A DNA stretch of 42,891 nt from Acidobacteriota bacterium (GCA_027315185.1 DAHUYO010000022.1:1-42891); one strand, 5' to 3'. Positions 16,339 to 25,819 are shown, counted from the first letter of the stretch. Notes: generated by a model not told the origin, from the sequence alone. Numbers and translations are program-made.

Positions 16339-18609
16339 GTGCAGTCCGCGGTTGATTTGAGGCCCGCCTTCGCGGCCGCCATGCTTATGCAACGCAAACA
16401 CTTTTGGTTTCGCGCCGGCGTGCTCGCCACGCTGCTTGCCACCGCCCTGCCGCTGGCGGCGGTGAATACGCATTTTTGGCGGCTGGCCTCGCAGCGGTCC
16501 TTCGCGCTGGGACGGCTGCACCACCTCTCCCTGGGAGCCGAGGGAGAGCTGACCCTTGCGCCGGCTCTGACCGCGGTGCTGCGCACCGGGCAGCCGCTGA
16601 TTTGGACCGCGACGGTGGACGCCAAGGGCAACGTGTATTTGGCCACCGGCAACGCCGGCCAGCTCTACCGCCTGACGCCGGCGATGCTGCATTCCCGCCA
16701 TCCCGTGGCGGCTCGCCAGGCGCTGTGGTTTACAGCCCAGGAACCGGACATTTTCGCCGTCGCCGCCGGGCCGGACGGCGCCATCTACGCCGCGACTTCG
16801 CCCAATGGCAAGATCTACCGCATCGCCGCCAACGGCCAAAGCCAGGTCTATTTCGACCCGCACACGCGCTATATTTGGTCGCTGCGCTTCATCGGGAAGA
16901 CGCTCTACGCCGGCACCGGCAGCAGGGGTGAGATCTATCGCATCGCCCCCGGGCCCGACGGACGCGGCGTCGGCCACCCGTTCTTCGCCACCGGCGAGCG
17001 CCAGGTGATGTCCCTCGCCGCCGCGCGGGATGGCGACCTGCTGGCGGGCACCGATCCCGGGGGCTTGATTTTCCGCATTACCCCGGCGGGCCGCGGCTTT
17101 GTTCTCTACAACGCGCCCTTGCGCGAAATCGCCACGCTGGCGGTTGCGCCAGGAGGGGCGATCTACGCCGCCGCGCAGGGCAACGGCGCGGCGCCCTCGG
17201 CCTCCGCGCTGGCGGCCAGCAGCACGCAGAACCAACCCATCTCGGCGCCGGGCATGACCGTCATCGCCGAGTCGGCGCAGCGCGCGGCGCAAGGTCCCGG
17301 CGGGCTGCCCGGTGGCGGCGGAGCACAGGTGACCATCTCCATGGGCCCGGCGCATGTGATTCCCGCCTCCGGGGACTCGGCGCCGCCCGCCGAACCGCCG
17401 CATCCCGGCCTGCGCAGCGCCATTTACCGCATCGCCGCCGATGGCTCGGTGGCGACGGCTTGGGCGTCGCAACACCAAGACGCCGGCGCTCTCTGGCTGG
17501 GGCGGACCGATCCATTGTTCGCCACCGACCTGAACGGCCACATCTACCGCCTCGGCGCCAACCGGCAAGCCACGCTGCTGGCGCAAACCGACGAACAGGA
17601 AACGACACGCCTGTTCCCGGCCGACGGATTGCTGCTAGCGACCACCAGCAATCTCGGCACGCTCTACCGGCTCTCCAGCTCACCGGCGGCGAAGGGAATC
17701 TATCTGTCGCCGATCAAGGACACTGGCGTGATTTCGCACTGGGGGCATCTGGACTGGCGGGCGGAGCAAGCCGCAACGGGATCGCTGGCGTTCGAAACGC
17801 GCAGCGGCAACTCGGCTCAGCCGAACGGCACCTGGAGCCCGTGGTCGGCGCCGCTGACGCATCCCGGCGAGCGCATCGCCAGCCCGCCCGCGCGCTACAT
17901 TCAATGGCGGGCGATTTTCCAACGCCGCGCCGGCGCCGGGCCACGATTGGAATCGGTGACGGTGCCCTACCTGCCCGGCAATCGCGCCCCGGTCATTGGC
18001 AGCATCCACGCGTTGACGGCGGCCAGCCAGCCCCCCAGCCTGGCCGACAACCCCAAGACCCATTTGGACGGCATCAAGCTCAACTGGCAGGCCCACGATC
18101 CCGACGGCGATCCGCTCACCTACGACGTATGGTTCCAAATCGAGGGCGAAACGGCATGGACGCCGCTGCGGCGCGACCTGCACGCCAATCATCTCGATAT
18201 CGCTCCGGGACGCTTGCCCGACGGGACCTATAAGTTCAAGATCACCGCCAGCGACGCCGACGCCAATCCGCCGGGCATGGCGAAAACGGCGACCATCATC
18301 AGCGCGCCAGCCACGATGGACACCGCGCCGCCGACCGTGCGGCTGGTATCCTCCGACGCTAGCGCCAAGGGCGCGGTGGCGCATTTCACCGCCACGGACG
18401 CCGTCGCAGCGCTCAGCCAGGCGGAGTACGCCGTGGATGGCGGCCATTGGCGGCAGCTCTACGCCGACAGCGGCATCATTGATTCGCGGCGGGAGAACTT
18501 TACCATTCGGACGCCACATCTGGCGCCGGGGCAGCATGTGCTGATGCTGCGGGTCTATGATCGCGGCGGCAATCGCGGCAGCGCGGCGGCCGTGGTCACC
18601 GTCCACTAA
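16339..18609 (+). CDS. Secreted beta-propeller protein with fibronectin/Ig-like C-terminus
   Basis: Starts at GTG 16339, one base past the TGA of the preceding gene, or at ATG 16381/16387, which gives a standard signal peptide (FWFRAGVLATLLATALPLAA). At least six blade-like repeats follow, each ending in a GxIYRI/GxLYRL phrase: GNVYLATGNAGQLYRL, GAIYAATSPNGKIYRI, LYAGTGSRGEIYRI, DLLAGTDPGGLIFRI, FATDLNGHIYRLGAN, LLATTSNLGTLYRL. The C-terminal third contains fibronectin/Ig-like domains (DPDGDPLTYDVWFQIEG, DGTYKFKITASDADAN, DTAPPTVRLVSSDA). It probably binds a ligand or protein outside the cytoplasm. Co-transcription with the S55 peptidase suggests a functional pair, for example substrate or scaffold; that is inference. 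Confidence 0.75.
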   Translation: MQSAVDLRPAFAAAMLMQRKHFWFRAGVLATLLATALPLAAVNTHFWRLASQRSFALGRLHHLSLGAEGELTLAPALTAVLRTGQPLIWTATVDAKGNVYLATGNAGQLYRLTPAMLHSRHPVAARQALWFTAQEPDIFAVAAGPDGAIYAATSPNGKIYRIAANGQSQVYFDPHTRYIWSLRFIGKTLYAGTGSRGEIYRIAPGPDGRGVGHPFFATGERQVMSLAAARDGDLLAGTDPGGLIFRITPAGRGFVLYNAPLREIATLAVAPGGAIYAAAQGNGAAPSASALAASSTQNQPISAPGMTVIAESAQRAAQGPGGLPGGGGAQVTISMGPAHVIPASGDSAPPAEPPHPGLRSAIYRIAADGSVATAWASQHQDAGALWLGRTDPLFATDLNGHIYRLGANRQATLLAQTDEQETTRLFPADGLLLATTSNLGTLYRLSSSPAAKGIYLSPIKDTGVISHWGHLDWRAEQAATGSLAFETRSGNSAQPNGTWSPWSAPLTHPGERIASPPARYIQWRAIFQRRAGAGPRLESVTVPYLPGNRAPVIGSIHALTAASQPPSLADNPKTHLDGIKLNWQAHDPDGDPLTYDVWFQIEGETAWTPLRRDLHANHLDIAPGRLPDGTYKFKITASDADANPPGMAKTATIISAPATMDTAPPTVRLVSSDASAKGAVAHFTATDAVAALSQAEYAVDGGHWRQLYADSGIIDSRRENFTIRTPHLAPGQHVLMLRVYDRGGNRGSAAAVVTVH

Positions 18610-18688
18610 GGCGGCTCGTCGGCCCGATTTGGCCTTCCGGCTTGGCGGAACTGGAGACGAACCGCGGTCCGGGATGCGGCATCGCTGC

Positions 18689-18711
18689 CCTTCCGCCCAG
18701 CCCCCGGAAGG
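18689..18711. repeat. Inverted repeat between the propeller gene and the DUF3037 gene
   Basis: CCTTCCG (18689-18695) and CGGAAGG (18705-18711) form a perfect 7-bp stem with a 9-base loop. No T-run follows, so it is not a standard terminator, although it lies 80 bases after the propeller gene stop. Confidence 0.4.
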
Positions 18712-18773
18712 CGGGTCCCCGCCGAGGCAACGCCTCCGGGCGCCGGACGGGCCAAGCCCGCCCCATCGCGCCC

Positions 18774-18779
18774 TATAAT
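18774..18779 (+). promoter_or_regulatory. -10 box TATAAT of the DUF3037 gene, start-proximal (leaderless candidate)
   Basis: Perfect TATAAT, then seven bases, then ATG at 18787. An ATG overlapping the box itself (18778) is unlikely to be used. No -35 box recognised. Confidence 0.6.
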
Positions 18780-18786
18780 GAGGCGG

Positions 18787-19608
18787 ATGGCGGAGGCAGT
18801 CCGCGCCTGCGAATACGCGCTGATTCGGGTTTATCCGGATCCCATTCGCAAGGAGTTTCTGAATATCGGCGTCTGCCTGTTCGACCGCGCCGGCGGCTTC
18901 GCCGAGGTTCGCGTGTTGGACAACTTCCGCCGCCTGCGCTGCCTCTTCCCTGCCTTTGATTTTGCGGTGCTGCGCGGCTTGGAACGCGACCTGCGCTCGG
19001 TGCTGCGGGGCCGGCAAGGCGCTTTCGATCCCGACCACTTGTTCTACCTGGCCGGTGAAACCTTCGCGCAGTCGCTGGAGCTGAGCCCGCGCCACGGATT
19101 GCTGACCGCCGACCCGGCGCAGGCGCTGGCGGATTTGTTCGCGCGCTACGTCGCCAACCCGCCGGCGGCGCCGGGCACGGCGCGTCGCGCCTGGTCGGTC
19201 CGCCGCGGCATCCTGGCCGAGTTGCGGAACGCCTTCGCCGAAGAGGGCATTCTGGGATCGGACAAGCTGCACCAGCGGGTGCTGCCGGCATCGTTCGGCG
19301 CCGGCCCGGATCCTTATCGCTTCGATTTCCATTACCGGCCCAATGGCGTTCACAACCTGATCCAGGCGTTGGACCTGGAAGACGACACCCGCGGCGTGCG
19401 GGTGCTGAGCTCGACGGTGGGGAGCTTGCGCGACGAAGTTGGCCGCAAGGGATTGGGACTTGCCGCTATCGCCGTGCACTCCGGCGCGGAAGACGGCGTG
19501 CTGGCCGGCTACCACAAGGAAATTCTGGCCGTCGCCCGCATCGGCCTGCATCCCGTGACCGCCGCCGGCGAACTCGCCGCCCACATCCGCGCCGAACTGC
19601 GGCTGTAA
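18787..19608 (+). CDS. DUF3037 domain-containing protein
   Basis: 273 residues. The N-terminus CEYALIRVYPDPIRKEFLNI followed by GVCLFDRAGG is the recognisable DUF3037 signature (a Tyr/Ile strand, the V-PDP-R-EF-N-GV motif). The middle contains FRRLRCLFPAFDF and FYLAGETFAQSLELSPRH, and the end contains GLAAIAVHSGAEDGVL. No signal peptide or membrane helix. Family function is unknown; in other genomes DUF3037 is often next to an aminotransferase-like HipA-neighbour or stands alone. Here it is between the propeller gene and gcvT with its own promoter, so context says little. Start chosen at 18787 because of the adjacent TATAAT. Confidence 0.7.
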   Translation: MAEAVRACEYALIRVYPDPIRKEFLNIGVCLFDRAGGFAEVRVLDNFRRLRCLFPAFDFAVLRGLERDLRSVLRGRQGAFDPDHLFYLAGETFAQSLELSPRHGLLTADPAQALADLFARYVANPPAAPGTARRAWSVRRGILAELRNAFAEEGILGSDKLHQRVLPASFGAGPDPYRFDFHYRPNGVHNLIQALDLEDDTRGVRVLSSTVGSLRDEVGRKGLGLAAIAVHSGAEDGVLAGYHKEILAVARIGLHPVTAAGELAAHIRAELRL

Positions 19609-19697
19609 GCCGCCGGGCGATGCGCCGCGCCGCGCACGGGGGTGCCGCGAGCCGCGCCGCATGTTACCTTATTGGTTCCGCGCCTCCCGGAGCCGCT

Positions 19698-20888
19698 TTG
19701 ACCGCCCCCGCCGCCCACTTGCAGCAGACCGCCTTGAACTCCGTCCACCGCCGCATGGGCGCGCGCATGGTGCCGTTTGGCGGCTGGGACATGCCGGTGG
19801 AATACAGCGGCATCATTCCCGAGCACCTGGCGGTGCGGCGCGCCGCCGGGCTGTTCGACGTCAGCCACATGGGAGAGCTGGACATACGCGGCCCGCAGGC
19901 GCTGGATTTGGTGCAATGGGTGTGCTGCAACGACGCCAACCGGCTGGCCATCGGGCAGGCGCAGTATAGCGGGCTGATGACCGAACAAGGGACCTTCGTG
20001 GATGACTTGTTGGTCCACAAACTGGCAAACGACCACTACTGGCTGGTGGTGAACGCCGCCAACACCGACGCCGATTTCGCCCACATCCAGGCGCACAATC
20101 GCTTCGATGCCCAGGTCACGAACGCCAGCGCCCGCTACGCGCAACTGGCCCTGCAAGGACCGCGGGCGCTGGAGATTCTCCAGCCGCTGACGGCGATGCC
20201 GCTGGCCGCGATCCAATATTATTGGTTCGCGCACGGTCAGGTGCTGGGCGTGGACGCCGTCATCGCCCGCACCGGCTACACCGGCGAAGACGGCTTCGAA
20301 TTGTATTTCGCTCCCCAGCACGCCGAGCGGCTGTGGACGGCGCTTCTCGCCGCGGGAGAGGCGGCCGGCCTCATCGCCTGCGGCTTGGGAGCGCGCAACA
20401 CGCTGCGCCTGGAAGCGGGCATGGCGTTGTATGGGCATGAAATTGACGCCGCCACCATGCCCTGGGAGGCGAACCTGGGCTGGATTTGCAAGATGACCAA
20501 GCCGGGATTTCTCGGCCAGGACCGTCTGGCGGCGGCCAAGGCAAATCCGCCGGCGCGGCGGCTGGTGGGGTTCGAGATGGCGGAGCCGGGCATCGCCCGC
20601 GACGGCTATCCGATCCTGAGCGCCGGCGACGGGAGCCCGGACGCGGCGGCGATTGGACGGGTGACCAGCGGTTCGCCGGCGCCATTTTTGGGCAAGAACA
20701 TCGGCATGGCCTACGTGCCCCCCGCGGCGGCGCAACCCGGGACACAATTGAAGATTGGCATCCGCCAGCGCGCCGCCGCGGCGGTGGTGACGCCATTGCC
20801 CTTTTACCGCCGCGGCAAGGGCGGCGGCACGGACAACGCCCCGGCCGGGGCGCATGCCGGGGGCAACGCCGCGGCGCCACCGGCGTGA
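19698..20888 (+). CDS. gcvT: Glycine cleavage system T protein (aminomethyltransferase)
   Basis: Transfers the methylene group from the aminomethyl-lipoyl arm of H protein to tetrahydrofolate, releasing ammonia. Motifs: MVPFGGWDMPVEYSGI, GLFDVSHMGELDI, GTFVDDLLVHKL (the conserved Asp region), RTGYTGEDGFELYF, CGLGARNTLRLEAGMALYGH. I start at TTG 19698, which has GGAG five bases upstream and begins just before the homologous region (LQQTALNSVHRRMGARM); an ATG at 19620 would add 26 unrelated residues. This gives 396 residues, including a Gly/Ala/Pro-rich tail after FYRRGKGGG that is not part of the family. First gene of the gcv cluster. Confidence 0.95.
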   Translation: MTAPAAHLQQTALNSVHRRMGARMVPFGGWDMPVEYSGIIPEHLAVRRAAGLFDVSHMGELDIRGPQALDLVQWVCCNDANRLAIGQAQYSGLMTEQGTFVDDLLVHKLANDHYWLVVNAANTDADFAHIQAHNRFDAQVTNASARYAQLALQGPRALEILQPLTAMPLAAIQYYWFAHGQVLGVDAVIARTGYTGEDGFELYFAPQHAERLWTALLAAGEAAGLIACGLGARNTLRLEAGMALYGHEIDAATMPWEANLGWICKMTKPGFLGQDRLAAAKANPPARRLVGFEMAEPGIARDGYPILSAGDGSPDAAAIGRVTSGSPAPFLGKNIGMAYVPPAAAQPGTQLKIGIRQRAAAAVVTPLPFYRRGKGGGTDNAPAGAHAGGNAAAPPA

Positions 20889-20967
20889 CGATGAGCCTCC
20901 CGCCGGAGCGGCCCGCGAAGCGGAGATTTCGCCGCCAATCTCGGCGGCAATAGAGCCCGCCGCCGGG

Positions 20968-20973
20968 TACAAT
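20968..20973 (+). promoter_or_regulatory. Possible -10 box TACAAT upstream of gcvH
   Basis: TACAAT 31 bases before the gcvH ATG, with a GGAAGGA ribosome-binding site between them, so a leadered internal promoter is possible in the 116-base gcvT-gcvH gap. No -35 box recognised. Confidence 0.4.
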
Positions 20974-21004
20974 GCAAGTCCGGCGGCAACGGGAAGGAAT
21001 AAAC

Positions 21005-21400
21005 ATGGCCAGCTATCCAAGCCAATACCGATACACCAAGGAACACGAGTGGATCTCCGCCGAGGACGGCCGCGGCACGGTCGGGATCACCGACTATGCG
21101 CAGCAGCAGCTCGGCGACGTGGTCTACGTCGAGATGCCCAAGACTGGCGCCGAGCTGAAAAGCGCCCAAGCCTTCGGCACGGTGGAATCGGTGAAGGCGG
21201 TATCGGAGATTTTTTCCCCGGTCAGCGGCAAGGTCGAGGAAGTGAACCCCGACTTGACCGCCGCGCCGGAATTGATCAACCAGGATCCGCACGGCCGGGG
21301 CTGGCTGGTGAAGGTCCAACTGGCGAACCCGGCGGAGCTAGATTCGCTGATGTCGGCGGCGGAATATGAGCAGTTCATCGCCGCCCAGCGCCTCGACTAA
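21005..21400 (+). CDS. gcvH: Glycine cleavage system H protein (lipoyl carrier)
   Basis: Carries the aminomethyl group on lipoyl-lysine between the P, T and L proteins. 131 residues, the family length. [38 protein letters not shown], and the lipoylation site [12 protein letters not shown] with Lys64. The end [12 protein letters not shown] is also typical. Start ATG 21005 has GGGAAGGAA immediately upstream. The lpd/lipoate genes are not in the window. Confidence 0.97.
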   Translation: MASYPSQYRYTKEHEWISAEDGRGTVGITDYAQQQLGDVVYVEMPKTGAELKSAQAFGTVESVKAVSEIFSPVSGKVEEVNPDLTAAPELINQDPHGRGWLVKVQLANPAELDSLMSAAEYEQFIAAQRLD

Positions 21401-21428
21401 ACCGGCGGCCCGCGATTTTTATTTTCCC

Positions 21429-22832
21429 ATGCGCTATTTGCCCTCCTCGGACGCGATCCGGGCGGAGATGCTCGCCGCCATCGGCGCCGCCTCGACCGAC
21501 GACCTGTTTTCCCACATTCCGGAATATTGCCGGCTCCAGCGGCCGCTGAATATTCCATCGGGCCGGTCGGAGGCGGAGATCTTCGCGTATTTCCGCCAAG
21601 CCGCCGCCGATAACGCCCCGGGCTTCACCTCATTTCTCGGCGCCGGGGCCTACCATCACTTCCGGCCCACGGTCATTGACATGCTGGTCTCCCGCGGCGA
21701 GTGGCTGACCGCCTATACGCCGTATCAGCCGGAGATCAGCCAAGGCACGTTGCAGGCGATCTTCGAGTTCCAAACGATGATCTGCCAGCTAACCGGCATG
21801 GAAGTGGCCAACGCCTCGATGTACGACGGTTCGACCGCGGTGGCGGAGGCGGCGCTGATGGCCTTGCGGGTGAGCGGGCGGCGGGGGATTGCAGTGGCGC
21901 GGTCGGCGCACCCGCAGTACCGCGAGGTGCTCGCGACCTATCTGCGGCAGCGGGATTGCCCCATCACCGAGATCCCCTACACGCCGGAGGGTCCGCTGGA
22001 CGCCGCCGCGCTGCGCGCGGCGATTGGGACGGAAACCGCGGCGGTGATCGTGCAAAGCCCGAACTTCTTCGGCGCCATCGAAGACTGGCGGCAGGCGGCG
22101 GAGCTGGCGCACGCGGCCGGCGCGCTGCTGATCGCGGTGATCGCCGAGCCGGTATCGCTGGGCTTGCTGGCGCCCCCGGAGCAGGCCGACATCGTGGCCA
22201 TGGAGGCGCAGGGGCTGGGCATACCGGTGGGTTTCGGCGGGCCCTACGCGGGCGTGATCGCCTGCCGGGAACAATTCGTCCGCGCCATGCCTGGGCGCCT
22301 GGCGGGACAAGCCTGGGACGACGAAGGGCGGCGCGGCTACGTGCTGACGCTGTCCACGCGGGAGCAGCACATCCGGCGGGAAAAGGCCACCTCCAACATT
22401 TGCACCAACCAGGCGCTGTGCGCGCTGATGGCCAGCATCTTCATGAGCCTGTACGGCAAGCAGGGGCTGCGCGACCTCGCTGAGCAGAATGTCGCCAAGG
22501 CGGCCTACGCGGCGGAAGCCTGCGCCCGCGCCGGCGCCGAAGTGCTGTTTCCTGGGCCGCGGTTCCATGAGTTCGTTTTGCGCGGCGCCGATCCGGCGGC
22601 GGCGCAGGCGCAACTGAGCGCGGAAATGGTGATCGGCGGACTGCCGCTGGAACGGTACTATCCCGAACTCGGCGCCGCCGTTTTGGTGTGCGCCACGGAA
22701 ACGGCGTCGAAAGCGGCGATGGACCGCCTGGCGGCGGCGTATGCCCCGGCGTCGCCGCGCCCCGGCTCGCCGAGCGCCAAGAAAGCGGCCCGCCGCCGGT
22801 CCGGCACAGCAACCGCGGGCGCGCGCCGATGA
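21429..22832 (+). CDS. gcvPA: Glycine dehydrogenase (decarboxylating) subunit 1
   Basis: N-terminal half of the two-subunit P protein, which decarboxylates glycine and loads H protein. 467 residues from ATG 21429, whose start [20 protein letters not shown] matches the family; an in-frame ATG at 21366 inside gcvH would add 21 residues and no Shine-Dalgarno supports 21429. Motifs: [77 protein letters not shown] short basic Ala/Pro-rich tail is added at the C-terminus. The stop overlaps gcvPB as ATGA. Confidence 0.95.
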   Translation: MRYLPSSDAIRAEMLAAIGAASTDDLFSHIPEYCRLQRPLNIPSGRSEAEIFAYFRQAAADNAPGFTSFLGAGAYHHFRPTVIDMLVSRGEWLTAYTPYQPEISQGTLQAIFEFQTMICQLTGMEVANASMYDGSTAVAEAALMALRVSGRRGIAVARSAHPQYREVLATYLRQRDCPITEIPYTPEGPLDAAALRAAIGTETAAVIVQSPNFFGAIEDWRQAAELAHAAGALLIAVIAEPVSLGLLAPPEQADIVAMEAQGLGIPVGFGGPYAGVIACREQFVRAMPGRLAGQAWDDEGRRGYVLTLSTREQHIRREKATSNICTNQALCALMASIFMSLYGKQGLRDLAEQNVAKAAYAAEACARAGAEVLFPGPRFHEFVLRGADPAAAQAQLSAEMVIGGLPLERYYPELGAAVLVCATETASKAAMDRLAAAYAPASPRPGSPSAKKAARRRSGTATAGARR

Positions 22833-24346
22833 GATCTTTCACCATGTCCGAGAATGAGACCACCCCCACCCCGCGCGCCTCGCGCCACCCGACGCAGAAC
22901 GAGCCGCTGCTGTTCGAGCGCTCCGCGCCGGGCAAGCGGGGCGTGCAATTGCCGCCGCTGGACGTGCCCGCCGCCGATCTCAGCCAGCTGGGAGGCGCGG
23001 TGCGCGCCGAGATCGCCGATTTTCCCGAGCTGAGCGAGCTGGAGATCGTCCGCCATTACACCCGCCTCAGCACCTGGAACTACGGCGTGGATACGGGCAT
23101 CTACCCGCTCGGCTCCTGCACCATGAAGTACAACGCCCGCATCAACGAGCGCGTGGCGGCGATGGAAGGGCTCGGCGACGGCCATCCCTTGCAACCGGCG
23201 GAATTGTCGCAGGGCGCGCTGCGGCTGATGCGGCTGCTGTCGGAGTATTTGCTGGAAATCACCGGCATGGAGGCCATCACCCTGCAACCGGCGGCGGGAG
23301 CGCACGGCGAGATGACGGGCATTTTGCTGGCGCGGGCTTTGCTGGCCAGCCGCGGAAACGCCCGCCGCGCCATATTGATTCCCGACTCGGCGCATGGCAC
23401 CAATCCCGCCACCGCCGCCATCGCCGGCTATGAAGTTCGCAACCTGCGGTCCAACGCCGAAGGGACGGTGGACGTCGCCGATCTGGACCGGGTGATGACG
23501 GAGGACGTGGCGGCGCTGATGCTGACCAACCCCAACACGCTGGGCGTCTTCGAGGAGGATATTCACAAGATCGCCGAATTGGTCCACGCCCGCGGCGGCT
23601 TGCTGTACATGGACGGCGCGAACATGAACGCGCTGGTCGGCCGGGCGCGGCCCGGCGACTTCGGCGTGGACGTGATGCACCTGAATTTGCACAAGACTTT
23701 TTCCACGCCGCACGGCGGCGGCGGACCGGGATCGGGACCGGTGGCGGTGAAAAAGGAGTTGGAGCCGTTCTTGCCCGTGCCGGTCATCGTGCCCGGCGTC
23801 GGCGGCGCATTGGCCCTGGACTATGACCGGCCGCAGTCCATTGGGCGGGTCAAGGCGTTCTATGGCAACTTCGGCATGTTCGTGCGCGCGCTGGCCTACA
23901 TCATGGCCAACGGCTGCGACGGGCTGAAACAAACCACCGAAGACGCCGTGCTGAACGCTAATTACGTGCGCCATCACCTGCGGGACGTTTACGACCTTCC
24001 CTACCCCACGCCGTCCATGCACGAATGCGTCTTCAGCGACAAGCGGCAGACGGCCCAGGGCGTACGCACGGGAGACATCGCCAAGCGCTTGATTGACTAC
24101 GGCTTCCATCCCTATACGGTCAGCTTTCCCTTGATTGTCCACGGGGCCATGATGATCGAGCCGACGGAGAGCGCGCCGCGGGAGGAGCTGGATGAGTTCA
24201 TCGCCGCCATGCGCGCCATCGCCAGGGAAGTCGAGACCGATCCGGAACTGGTGCGCAGCGCGCCGCATTCAACGCGCGTGGGGCGGATGGACGAGGTGAG
24301 GGCCGCGCGCCAGCCCATCCTGCGCTGGAAGCCGGCGGGGCGATAA
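22829..24346 (+). CDS. gcvPB: Glycine dehydrogenase (decarboxylating) subunit 2
   Basis: C-terminal, PLP-carrying half of the glycine decarboxylase. Start ATG 22829 overlaps the gcvPA stop (ATGA), giving 505 residues; ATG 22844 is an alternative. Motifs: [53 protein letters not shown], and the PLP-lysine segment [19 protein letters not shown] with Lys289; then [16 protein letters not shown]. The stop codon TAA lies inside the first copy of the dispersed repeat that follows, so the last few codons (AGR-stop) come from repeat sequence. Confidence 0.96.
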   Translation: MRSFTMSENETTPTPRASRHPTQNEPLLFERSAPGKRGVQLPPLDVPAADLSQLGGAVRAEIADFPELSELEIVRHYTRLSTWNYGVDTGIYPLGSCTMKYNARINERVAAMEGLGDGHPLQPAELSQGALRLMRLLSEYLLEITGMEAITLQPAAGAHGEMTGILLARALLASRGNARRAILIPDSAHGTNPATAAIAGYEVRNLRSNAEGTVDVADLDRVMTEDVAALMLTNPNTLGVFEEDIHKIAELVHARGGLLYMDGANMNALVGRARPGDFGVDVMHLNLHKTFSTPHGGGGPGSGPVAVKKELEPFLPVPVIVPGVGGALALDYDRPQSIGRVKAFYGNFGMFVRALAYIMANGCDGLKQTTEDAVLNANYVRHHLRDVYDLPYPTPSMHECVFSDKRQTAQGVRTGDIAKRLIDYGFHPYTVSFPLIVHGAMMIEPTESAPREELDEFIAAMRAIAREVETDPELVRSAPHSTRVGRMDEVRAARQPILRWKPAGR

Positions 24347-24727
24347 CGCATCGCATCGCTTCGTTGGCCCATCGCTCGGGCTCCTCACGTACGTCTGTGT
24401 ACGTTCCGTCGCCCTCGCTCGGTCCGCCTCGCGCTGCTCGGTTCTCGCCCCGCTCGAAAGTCCTGCTGGTGGGCCCGGCGGCCGCGATTCGCTCCGCGGC
24501 CGGCGGGGCGATAACGCATCGCTTCCGGCGTCGTTGGGCATCGGTTGGCGCCACGCCAGGGCGTGGCTTTGCTTGGCGCCACGCCGGGGCGTGGCTTCGG
24601 CTCAGGCTCCTCACGTGCATCTGGGTACGTTCCGTCGCCCTCGCTCGGGCCGCCTCGCGCTGCTCGGTTCTCGCCCCGCCCAAGAGCCCTGCTGGTGGGC
24701 CCAACGGCTACGCTTCACTCCGCAGCC
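24334..24727. repeat. Dispersed repeat family A, two tandem copies
   Basis: Copy 1 at 24334-24501 and copy 2 at 24502-24727 each begin GGCGGGGCGATAACGCATCG. They share a core GGCTCCTCACGT, a GTACGTTCCGTCGCCCTCGC stretch, CCGCCTCGCGCTGCTCGG and TTCTCGCCCCGC, and end with CTGCTGGTGGGCCC. Copy 2 carries an extra ~60 bases containing two near-identical hairpins (GCCACGCC/GGCGTGGC, twice). A diverged copy occurs at 33296. All lie just after stop codons of unrelated genes. The frames inside are open on the minus strand, but this follows from composition. Confidence 0.85.
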
Positions 24728-25217
24728 GGCGGGGCCGCTCCGCACCCGCCCTTGGTTCGCCTGCCGTCCGGCGGTGCGCCGACTCCCGCTGGGCGTTACG
24801 GCCTCAAAAATGTTGCATTTAAGACCGCACGCAACTGAAAACAAAGGGCCAGTGATGCAACATGCCCGGCTGGAATCGGCCGTTGTTGCGAACGTCCCGT
24901 CCGCCAACTGGCCGCTGGTCGGGCGATTTCCCGGAGACTCGTGGGCGGGAACCGACGCGCCGCCGCCCGCGCCACAGCGGCAGATCTCCGGGACCCGGCG
25001 GCGTCGCTCCGCGCCGGTAGGCGGTCCGGTTTTGCGCGCGCGCGCTCCTTTCTTGCGTCCTCGCGGGCGCTGCAGGTGAGATGCGGAGCGGCTGTGCCGG
25101 GATGTACCAATGGCTCGCTGGCGAGGATGTTCAGGTAGAATCGAAATCCGCGGGCGGCGCCCGGTGATCGGTCCGGTGATCGGAAGTTCGGTGGCGCCGC
25201 GAAGAGGCGAGGTGGTT
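24728..25217. other. Gene-free stretch before the DUF1801 gene
   Basis: No convincing gene. A local AT-rich patch contains a perfect 9-bp inverted repeat ATGTTGCAT (24810-24818) / ATGCAACAT (24855-24863) separated by 36 bases. A possible -10 box TAGAAT is at 25136-25141. The rest is GC-rich with no structure I can support. Confidence 0.4.
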
Positions 25218-25703
25218 ATGGCAAAGGCGAGCAAGGCTGGGAAACAAACCGGCGGTGGCGCCGCGGCGGGCGCCAAGGCCAAGGGGTTCACGGCGGAAGA
25301 AAAGGCCGCGATGCAGGAGCGGGTGCGGGAGCTGAAGGCCGAGGGGCAGCGCGGCCGGGCCGCGGGCAAGGCTGACGGAGAGGCGGAGGTGCGGGCCAAG
25401 CTGGCGGCGATGGCGCCGGCGGACCGCGCCATCGGCGAACGGCTGCACGCCATCATCCGGGCCAACGCGCCAGGTTTGACGCCGCGCACCTGGTACGGCA
25501 TGCCCGCCTATGCCCAAGGCGACAAAATCATTTGCTTCTTCCAAAACGCCGGCAAATTCAAGGCGCGGTATTCCACGCTCGGATTCAGCGACAAGGCCAA
25601 GCTGGATGATGGGGCGATGTGGCCGACGGGGTTCGCGCTGGAGTCGCTGGGCAGCGCCGAGGAAGCGCGGATCGTCGCGCTGTTGAAGAAGGCGGTGGGG
25701 TGA
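25218..25703 (+). CDS. DUF1801 family protein
   Basis: 161 residues. After a Lys/Ala/Gly-rich leader (MAKASKAGKQTGGGAAAGAK) come FTAEEKAAMQERVRELKAEG, and a DUF1801 (YdhG-like) core: IRANAPGLTPRTWYGMPAYA, KIICFFQNAGKFKARYSTLG, ending with a helix SAEEARIVALLKKAVG. The WYGMPAY phrase is diagnostic of the group. Some relatives are linked to iron handling, but the biochemical role is unproven. Cytoplasmic, no signal peptide. ATG 25218 has GAGGTGG just upstream; the frame is open to 25110 without homology. Convergent with the aldehyde dehydrogenase gene. Confidence 0.8.
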   Translation: MAKASKAGKQTGGGAAAGAKAKGFTAEEKAAMQERVRELKAEGQRGRAAGKADGEAEVRAKLAAMAPADRAIGERLHAIIRANAPGLTPRTWYGMPAYAQGDKIICFFQNAGKFKARYSTLGFSDKAKLDDGAMWPTGFALESLGSAEEARIVALLKKAVG

Positions 25704-25819
25704 TCCGGTAGCGCACCGGTCATCGCTGCGGCCGACAGGATGCCGGCGCTCGATCCGTGTGTGCGGCGGGGAACCCTCCTGGCTAGACCCGCGATTTCGG
25801 CGCGGCCGCCGGGCGTCCA

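Noticed and set aside
19609-19697. Glycine riboswitch upstream of gcvT
   Set aside because: Only about 90 bases separate the DUF3037 stop and the gcvT start, too short for the tandem aptamer, and no conserved aptamer core is seen.
24198-24704. Long minus-strand frames across the family A repeats (peptides with TYTDVREEP and similar phrases)
   Set aside because: Several frames stay open at once in both repeat loci, there is no start signal or signal/domain content, and the similarity between loci is explained by the DNA repeat. Such frames are typically mis-annotated as proteins.
24334-24727. CRISPR array
   Set aside because: Units are about 165-225 bases with no short repeat/spacer alternation, and no cas genes occur in the window.
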